Assembly (NCBI RefSeq): GCF_963676685.1
Contig: NC_092349.1
Coordinates: 82,286,604 to 82,350,603, forward strand
Reading direction: 5' to 3'
Length of the DNA: 64,000 nucleotides
Source of the DNA: Mytilus edulis
Taxonomy: Eukaryota > Mollusca > Bivalvia > Mytilida > Mytilidae
A program made the position numbers and the translations under genes. Positions 61,101 through 64,000 of the stretch are shown piece by piece (positions within the stretch are counted from its first letter, which is position 1; each line of letters opens with the position of its first letter). The notes under the pieces were generated by a model. That model had not been told where the DNA came from. It made no database searches and was given only the letters and a program-made list of their open reading frames with translations.

Positions 61101-61745
61101 ATATTCTCAACGTTGAGAATTTTTTTTATGGCGGATGAAAAAGTTCTCATTCTTAGCTGAGTAAAATAAAAAAAAAATTTATGGCGCCGGGTCTTATTCA
61201 CCATTTTGCTACAAAAGAAAATGCCTGTAACAAGTCAGAAATATGACAGTTGTCTTTCAAGCGTTTGATGTGTTAGAGCTTTTGATTTTGCAATTTGATT
61301 AGGAATTTTCCGTTCTTTTTTTTTTATTTTTTTTTTTTTTGCAACAACATCGGGTCTCCTAGTGACGATACATCTATTTAGACAAACAGCTCTTTTGTAC
61401 TGGTTATTGGTTTTTTAATGGATATGTTAACCTATCAGAGGATGACAAAACCCGTGTGGAAAAAAATGAATACATTGAACACAAGGATACTGTTAACAGA
61501 AATTATTGATTTGTGAATACGAAGACAAATGAAAGTTTTAACATTAATATTGAATCTAACATTGAAATATTGAAATATTTGTCACAGATAAATTCAATGA
61601 GATATTCGTATAAATTAGATATACTATAATTTAATCATTTCAGACAGCTTTGCATAAGAAACTAAGTGGTTGTATTAAGTATCACATTAGGTCATTTAAT
61701 TTATTATTATTTTCAGACAGAAATGCAAACCCAGACAGTACAAAG
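43086..61745 (+). CDS. Gene C, type I membrane glycoprotein paralogue, 3' end missing
   Basis: Third copy and the only one open in every exon seen. Coding exons are 45154-45241, 46682-46971, 48942-49095, 49587-49790, 52467-52556 and 61717-61745, in total 855 nt or 285 codons, ending in phase 0 and open. The membrane exon ends in phase 1 and the 29-nt tail exon begins in phase 1, so they join directly without the two extra tail exons of gene A. The last exon, homologous to 21000-21041, is not found before the window ends. Predicted: signal peptide, six-cysteine ectodomain, CxxC stalk, one membrane segment, short tail. The last intron seen is about 9.2 kb and full of mobile elements. Function unknown; likely a cell-surface glycoprotein. 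Confidence 0.7.
43165..43350 (+). repeat. Dispersed repeat R2
   Basis: AAGCTATAAAACCAGGTTCA, AAATGCCTGTACAAAGTCAG, and a TTTTGTGTTTTTACTTTT end. It preserves the intact junction that is interrupted by the 58188-61196 element elsewhere. Confidence 0.7.
43890..44460 (-). mobile_element. Reverse-transcriptase remnant in gene C intron 1
   Basis: The minus strand from 44448 reads NVIYPVELTFNTRNSKTSKQ, then CPFLDLNIHIVNGKLNTKMY and DSRDDFLFSIF. This matches the pattern YPxEL...LDLxIxIxNxxLxTKxYDxRDDF of the + strand remnant at 23.68-23.84 kb. The frame is disrupted after FSI. The homologue in gene B intron 1 is at 30640-31205. Confidence 0.65.
45123..45241 (+). CDS. Gene C exon 2: signal peptide
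   Basis: Acceptor TTTTGTAG, ATG at 45154, donor GTAAGT. It begins MVCTGVCFNALLICMFIGTT and continues ESKYSTHAN, a good signal peptide with likely cleavage after the Gly-Thr-Thr region. Confidence 0.82.
45242..46681 (+). other. Gene C intron 2
   Basis: About 1.4 kb. Contains a hairpin (45503-45560), R3 on the minus strand (45850-45990) and the segment shared by all three genes (46010-46270). No exon seen. Confidence 0.5.
45850..45990 (-). repeat. Dispersed repeat R3, minus strand
   Basis: GGGGCCAGCTGAAGGACGCC, then GGTCGGGTTGTTGTCTCTCT and ACACATTCCCCATTTCCATT. Confidence 0.7.
46682..46971 (+). CDS. Gene C exon 3: ectodomain, four cysteines
   Basis: 290 nt, phase 1 in and 0 out, acceptor TATTGCAG, donor GTAAGT. 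VSVGRFHNTSMCGVFAL, then TFHITSDAYQIDPPC, SLYLIGVNIINNNYSLSGMC, FKMSDIALPCDRNDTL and SILLYANQSM. Almost identical to gene B outside the stretch between the first two cysteines. Confidence 0.88.
46972..48941 (+). other. Gene C intron 3
   Basis: About 2 kb. Contains R1 (47636-48190) with an R2 minus-strand piece inside it (47860-48045). No exon seen. Confidence 0.5.
47636..48190 (+). repeat. Dispersed repeat R1 interrupted by R2
   Basis: The R1 start (GTGTGGGATGATTGTCAATG) and end (GTTAGCGGGATTCCAACCCT) flank a minus-strand R2 with GGACAAGAACTGTCATACTC at about 47883. This points to a nested insertion or a composite repeat. Confidence 0.6.
48942..49095 (+). CDS. Gene C exon 4: ectodomain end
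   Basis: 154 nt, phase 0 in and 1 out, acceptor TTTTTTCAG, donor GTAAGA. LVTEKNLRCDNKVDF, then NYEFCREKVSMLEILFYS and SKITVQSR. The donor is intact, unlike in B. Confidence 0.86.
49096..49586 (+). other. Gene C intron 4
   Basis: 491 bp. A 114-codon ORF covers much of it, but it does not continue the frame of exon 4 and the homologous intron of gene B has stops, so I treat it as noncoding. Confidence 0.55.
49587..49790 (+). CDS. Gene C exon 5: CxxC and stalk
   Basis: 204 nt, phase 1 in and out, acceptor TTTAACAG, donor GTAAGT. VIGPTYPPLSLQDMETMKI, QMDECKSCKV with the CxxC, LDFLDRVILIANNGNKNNK, then an acidic and lysine-rich end KDEKNKEEEKSSASV. Confidence 0.86.
50788..50880 (+). repeat. Dispersed repeat related to the 351-bp array unit
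   Basis: GAGGCGCGTTTCGACTACAA then AGACTCATCAGTGACGCTCG. The 351-bp array has the matching GATGCGCATTTCGACAATAC and GTCTCTTCAGTGATGCTCG, so the two share an ancestor. Confidence 0.6.
51470..51640 (+). repeat. Dispersed repeat R2
   Basis: TTTACCATTTTCTACATTTG, AAATGCATGTACCAAGTCAG and GATTTTACTTTTCTCATAAA. Confidence 0.7.
52467..52556 (+). CDS. Gene C exon 6: transmembrane segment
   Basis: 90 nt, phase 1 in and out, acceptor TTTTTTAG, donor GTAAGA. DLNILLPALFGSLATAAVPV, then LTIIGVWWKK. Same length and phases as gene A. If the donor is not used the frame runs on to TAA at 52596-52598, giving a lysine-rich tail. Confidence 0.84.
52857..52966. repeat. Inverted repeat (ACATGGCTGTG...CACAGCCATGT)
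   Basis: The left arm contains ATACATGGCTGTG and ACAACTCGTCT; the right arm contains AGACGAGTTGT and CACAGCCATGTAT. The right-arm region continues ATCACCATCACTGCTG, also found after the first SINE-like unit at about 53876. Confidence 0.75.
53230..53690 (+). repeat. Dispersed repeat shared with 3.2-3.7 and 34.0 kb
   Basis: Contains TTTATTGTTTTCTGTTTAGT, ACATCAGTTGTTCGACCTGT and ACCCTTCTACAACGAAATTT in the same order as the other copies. Confidence 0.6.
53705..53830 (+). repeat. tRNA-derived SINE-like unit 1
   Basis: Box A-like TGGTCTAGCGTGCCGG at 53728 and box B-like TGTTCGAATCCCGG at 53786, about 58 bp apart, the spacing of an RNA polymerase III internal promoter in a tRNA with a long variable arm. 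The unit does not fold as a complete tRNA and is followed by a nonrelated tail, so it is called SINE-like, not a tRNA gene. Confidence 0.7.
54121..54250 (+). repeat. tRNA-derived SINE-like unit 2
   Basis: Diverged copy of the unit at 53705: box A-like TGGTTAAGCTCGCCGG, box B-like GGGTTCGAATCTCG, and the same spacer landmark GATTTGGTGTCACG. A GTTTAGACGAGTTGT stretch follows in both copies. Confidence 0.7.
54326..54476. repeat. Short tandem array of CTAAAGTGCGATGG
   Basis: Seven copies of GCTAAAGTGCGATGGT or one-base variants (GTACGATGGT, GTGCGAGGGT), at spacings of about 19-27 bp with variable linkers (TCAC, ATAC, GTCTCAC, GTATCAC, TGTTACTTC). Not seen elsewhere in the window. Confidence 0.75.
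54477..54912. other. No gene seen
   Basis: AT-rich sequence between the short motif array and the 351-bp array. Nothing recognisable. Confidence 0.45.
54913..56282. repeat. Tandem array, about 351-bp unit, 3.9 copies
   Basis: CATGCCAGTACCGAAGTACT recurs (with one-base changes) at 55186, 55537, 55888 and 56240. Each unit has ACCAGATGCGCATTTCGACA, CTCTTCAGTGATGCTCG and CAAAAAGTATAGCCAAATCC. The first unit lacks its head and has a 10-bp insertion. The last breaks off in the head at GGGCTGGTGATACC. The units are highly similar, so the array is young or homogenised. Confidence 0.88.
56510..57720 (+). mobile_element. Penelope-like retroelement, 3' half, decayed
   Basis: An end-of-reverse-transcriptase stretch reads FLDILILKSGRHITTDIYYK with a frameshift near 56720, then HPSHTKRNIPYCMARRICAI at 56804 and TQHLYPKGLIENGIQKSK. 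After broken sequence, an ORF at 57209-57619 has SCGDSRCGVC, NMTCETTNLIYCVTYPGC and HDNHYIQTGNSFCERVR. That is the cysteine-rich linker plus GIY-YIG endonuclease arrangement of Penelope-like elements. The second half of the GIY-YIG signature reads HYIQ where a glycine is expected, so the nuclease is probably dead. Several stops and frameshifts interrupt the coding part. Confidence 0.82.
57838..58110 (+). repeat. Dispersed repeat R1
   Basis: AAGATGTGGTAAGATTGCAA, GCCTTCAACAATGAGCAAAA and AGGCTCCTGAATTGGGACAG. Confidence 0.7.
58120..58187 (+). repeat. R2 repeat, left part, split by insertion
   Basis: TTGTTGTCAATATAATGGAC through a GTTAGCTATAA end. R2 resumes at 61197 (TTCACCATTTTGCTACAAAA, AATGCCTGTAACAAGTCAGA). 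The intact order can be seen at 43165-43350. Confidence 0.65.
59405..59560 (+). repeat. Dispersed repeat R3
   Basis: GAGAATGGAAATGGGGAATG, then AAGGTCACCAACAGGTCTTC and CCCAGAGGCTTCCTTGAGCT. Nested in the 3.0-kb element. Confidence 0.65.
59625..59745 (-). repeat. Dispersed repeat R1, minus strand
   Basis: GCTCATTGTTGAAGGCCGTA and CATTGGCAATCATACCATAT. Nested in the 3.0-kb element. Confidence 0.7.
60440..60841. mobile_element. Nested inverted-repeat element, about 400 bp
   Basis: The left end GGGATGTACTAAGGTGAGGT pairs with the right end ACCTCACCTAAGTACATCCT (two mismatches). No ORF of note. It lies inside the 3.0-kb element. Confidence 0.65.
61197..61330 (+). repeat. R2 repeat, right part
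   Basis: Continuation of the split R2 copy; ends in a poly-T run at about 61315-61340. Confidence 0.6.
61717..61745 (+). CDS. Gene C tail micro-exon
   Basis: 29 nt after ATTTTCAG, phase 1 in, 0 out, donor GTACGG. Joined to the membrane exon it reads NRNANPDSTK. The gene A homologue is 18911-18939; the introns after both exons are also homologous for several hundred bases (for example ATATCTGACGATCGATATCA at 61902 against 19097). Confidence 0.65.
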
Positions 61746-62760
61746 GTACGGTTAAAAAGTACTATGTTTCAATCAAAATCAGCTATGAAATTAATTGCTA
61801 ATTGTTTCAGAAATATAGATCTTTTCCATTTTTTGGGGGGGATACAACTTTATTTTTATTAAAGTATTTTGCATTTGTATATTTAATGGATTGAAAAATA
61901 TATCTGACGATCGATATCACAAAATGCAACTTTACACAAAGTAAATATTTAATTTTACTGTTAAATGATTATATTGTATTCTTTACATGTTTATGTCAAT
62001 TGATATTTGTGATTTCTGAGAGAGAAAAAAAACTCATATAGTAATGAGGTCCTTTTTCCGTCGGTCTACTGTTAAGAAAACATTACTTTTCTTAATAGTT
62101 GTAATCGAACAGGAATCAATCAGTGAGATTTTTCTTTGTGTCAATATTATAAGGAACTATGAAACATTCATTGTTAATGCAGCTTCAAAAAATGCCATTT
62201 ATATAATTGGTAAAATAAAATGGAACTCTTACATGTAGCACTTGGTTAAGCCGTGTTCCTACATCTTTGTACCTCAGCTGCTTAACAATTTTCATAGTTT
62301 TGTTGATCTGCTTCGCGTATTAAATTTAATCATTATATGAAGATTGATTACCGATCTGAAGCAAAATATTTTTAAATTACACAAAGCACTTTTTGACTTT
62401 TAAAGAAGCTTATTTATTTCGAAATTTCAAATCTATTAGTATGCACTTTTCTGTTAAAGATAAATTCAGAAATGCGGTAAAATCTCAACGACTTTGTAAA
62501 GTCTTATTTTAAATGTAAAGATAACAGCTTGTATAGAACATTTTGTAGAAACAGTGTATAGATTAATACAGTGTATAGAATAATGTAACTAAACATTTGA
62601 ATTCTTCACGTTTTCAAGTGTCAAAAATAACCACAGGAGTATAGAATATAGATACATGAACAATTTATAAAAATATTTGCCGCAAAAGTTTACTCTGAGG
62701 AAATAATTTTCCGATGATTCCATGTCTTGACAAGTTGCAAGATAGTTCAAAGCTGTAGGC
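61746..62760 (+). other. Gene C intron 7 start, no exon seen
   Basis: Up to about 62400 it is homologous to 18940-19480 in gene A. The AG acceptor of the doubtful gene A exon at 19158 is not present here. No counterpart of the last exon (PSTSKTN) was found. Confidence 0.5.
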
Positions 62761-63075
62761 AAACTTGAATGTAAAACCCGAATTAGCGTTTGCATTTTTT
62801 AATATACCTGCATGCTACAAAACCAGTTTCAACCCACCTTTTTTTCTTAAAATGTCTTATACCAAGTCAGGAAAATGGCCATTGTTATATCATAGTTTGT
62901 TTCTGTGTGTGTTACGTTTTAATGTTGTGTTTCTGTTGTTTCGTAGTTCTCCTCTTTTATGTGTTACATTTCCCTCAGATTTAGTTTGTAACCGGGATTT
63001 GTTTTGTTTTTTCTCAATTGATTTTTGAATTGCGAACAGCGGTATACTACGGTTGCCTTTATTTATGTATATAAA
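62760..63075 (+). repeat. Dispersed repeat with ACCAAGTCAGGAAAATGGCC
   Basis: TATACCAAGTCAGGAAAATG, GTGTTACGTTTTAATGTTGT and TTGCGAACAGCGGTATACTA. I recall this as another common mussel repeat related to R2 at its start. The overlapping small ORFs here are by-products. Confidence 0.5.
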
Positions 63076-63497
63076 AGAGATAATATAATTCAACCAATCA
63101 GCATAATTAGTACGTACTAGGTTGTCTTGCGACTTTTCCACTCACAAAGGAAAAACATTTGTATGTTGCGTGCAATGGTACTGATAAAGATGAATGCATC
63201 ACCAACTAGAGACCTGTTACTGAAAAAACATTATACCGTCAACTTGTATTTGCATTTTTGAACATCGAAAACATTGTTTTCAAGCAATTTTTTACATATC
63301 TTAGGATAAGTGTAAAAATTTTCTTATTGCAAAAAATCAGTATACTTTTGAATAGATCTTTAAACTATGTTGGAATGTTTTGGGCGCATTACGTTTGTGC
63401 GCATTTGGGAATAACATTTTTTGTACGTTTGCGCATAGCTTTTGGTTATTTTTGCTCGCTATTATTTTACAGGTAATTTCAGATAAAAATAAAGATG
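63076..63497. other. No gene seen
   Basis: AT-rich sequence without recognisable content before the palindromic element. Confidence 0.45.
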
Positions 63498-63501
63498 AAT
63501 A

Positions 63502-63902
63502 TGTTCCGGACCATATAAGTATTTGGACCATACGCGTATGGTCATGACCATATGGGTATATACTCATATGGTCCGACCATACGCGTATGGTCCGACCGTA
63601 CGCGTATGGTCGGGGTAATTAACACTCTGTAACAGTTTTCTTTTAATTCTTCTTATCTCTTCATATATGGTATGACCGTTCATTAAAAAGACGCTATCAT
63701 ATTCATATATAGGTAATTTATATACATATATGGTCAAAATACTAAGATGGTCCGGCCTGTTAATAACCAAACGATTATTATAGTCATACGGTCCAACCAT
63801 ACGCGTACGGTCGGACCATACGCGTATGGTCGGACCATATGAGTATACCCATATGGTCATGACCACACGCGTATGGTCCAAATACTCATATGGTCCGGAA
63901 CA
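63502..63902. mobile_element. Foldback element with reiterated GACCATACGCGTATGGTC
   Basis: Two arms of about 110 bp (63502-63612 and 63780-63902) are inverted copies of each other, with outer ends TGTTCCGGACCATAT and ATATGGTCCGGAACA. Each arm is made of small palindromes, ACCATACGCGTATGGT and ACCATATGAGTATA-type. The centre is about 165 bp of AT-rich DNA. AATA lies outside both ends (63498-63501 and 63903-63906), a candidate target-site duplication. Confidence 0.82.
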
Positions 63903-64000
63903 AATATGAACGATTATAATTCGTTTGTTTAACTTCGTGATAAATGTTAATTATAAACTAATAATTCTGAACATGTTTTGATGATAGTTTTGAAGGGCAA

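Larger units (their letters stand above)
58188..61196. mobile_element. 3.0-kb inverted-repeat element inserted in R2
   Basis: Ends TAAGACCCGGCGCCATAAA and TTTATGGCGCCGGGTCTTA, a perfect 19-bp terminal inverted repeat. Subterminal zones on both sides are rich in ATTCTCAGC/GCTGAGAAT-type motifs. No transposase is recognisable. Inside lie poly-C runs (58823-58836, 60037-60055), R3 (59405-59560), R1 minus (59625-59745) and another inverted-repeat element (60440-60841). Probably a large non-autonomous DNA transposon or foldback element. Confidence 0.82.
52557..61716 (+). other. Gene C intron 6, repeat-filled
   Basis: About 9.2 kb between the membrane exon and the 29-nt tail exon. Nearly all of it is covered by hairpin, SINE-like, tandem, Penelope-like and inverted-repeat elements listed separately. 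No homologues of gene A exons 7 and 8 were found, so they may have been lost through these insertions. Confidence 0.5.

Noticed and set aside
63564-63881. 105-codon minus-strand ORF
   Set aside because: It lies wholly in the foldback element. Its repetitive peptide (GPTIRVWSDRTRMVGPY) only reflects the palindromic DNA.

Overview
The window is AT-rich eukaryotic DNA with split genes (GT-AG introns), many microsatellites and a dense load of interspersed repeats. From memory, several of the repeats (the GATGTGGTATGATTGCC family, the AATGCCTGTACCAAGTCAGG family and the GAATGGAAATGGGGAATGTG family) are typical of marine mussels (Mytilus-type bivalves), so a bivalve nuclear genome is the best guess. 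No bacterial, organellar, rRNA or tRNA gene was found. All convincing host coding sequence is on the + strand.

The core of the window is a tandem array of three paralogous multi-exon genes, called here A (about 4.2-21.0 kb), B (about 29.8-38.7 kb) and C (about 43.1 kb to past 61.7 kb, 3' end probably outside). The shared layout is: a short noncoding 5' exon; a signal-peptide exon; a 290-nt and a 154-nt exon that together encode an ectodomain of about 150 residues with six conserved cysteines and several N-glycosylation sites; an exon with a CxxC motif and an Asn/Lys/Glu-rich stalk; a 90-nt transmembrane exon; and very small exons for a short polar cytoplasmic tail. Intron phases are the same in all copies (1,0,1,1,1...,0). 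The product looks like a type I single-pass membrane glycoprotein of about 340 residues. I do not recognise the family. The copies are in different states: A has a 1-nt frameshift in the 290-nt exon; B has lost the splice donor consensus after the 154-nt exon and has a stop in its transmembrane exon; C is open as far as it can be followed. Residues between the first two cysteines vary strongly between copies while the flanks are nearly identical.

B and C are the younger pair. They share a minus-strand reverse-transcriptase remnant and neighbouring repeats at the same place in intron 1, and A lacks these. The 3' flanks of A and B are homologous over about 1 kb, as are the 5' flanks of all three genes, so the duplicated unit included upstream and downstream DNA.

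The rest is repeats. There are inverted-repeat elements at 11.0-11.5, 27.0-27.5, 40.8, 41.9-42.3, 58.2-61.2 and 63.5-63.9 kb; tRNA-derived SINE-like units at 53.7 and 54.1 kb; an array of about 351-bp units at 54.9-56.3 kb; a short array of a CTAAAGTGCGATGG motif at 54.3 kb; a decayed Penelope-like retroelement at 56.5-57.7 kb with a GIY-YIG-type endonuclease region; and further reverse-transcriptase fragments near 1.1, 20 and 23.7-24.4 kb. The large last intron of gene C (52.6-61.7 kb) is mostly made of such insertions.
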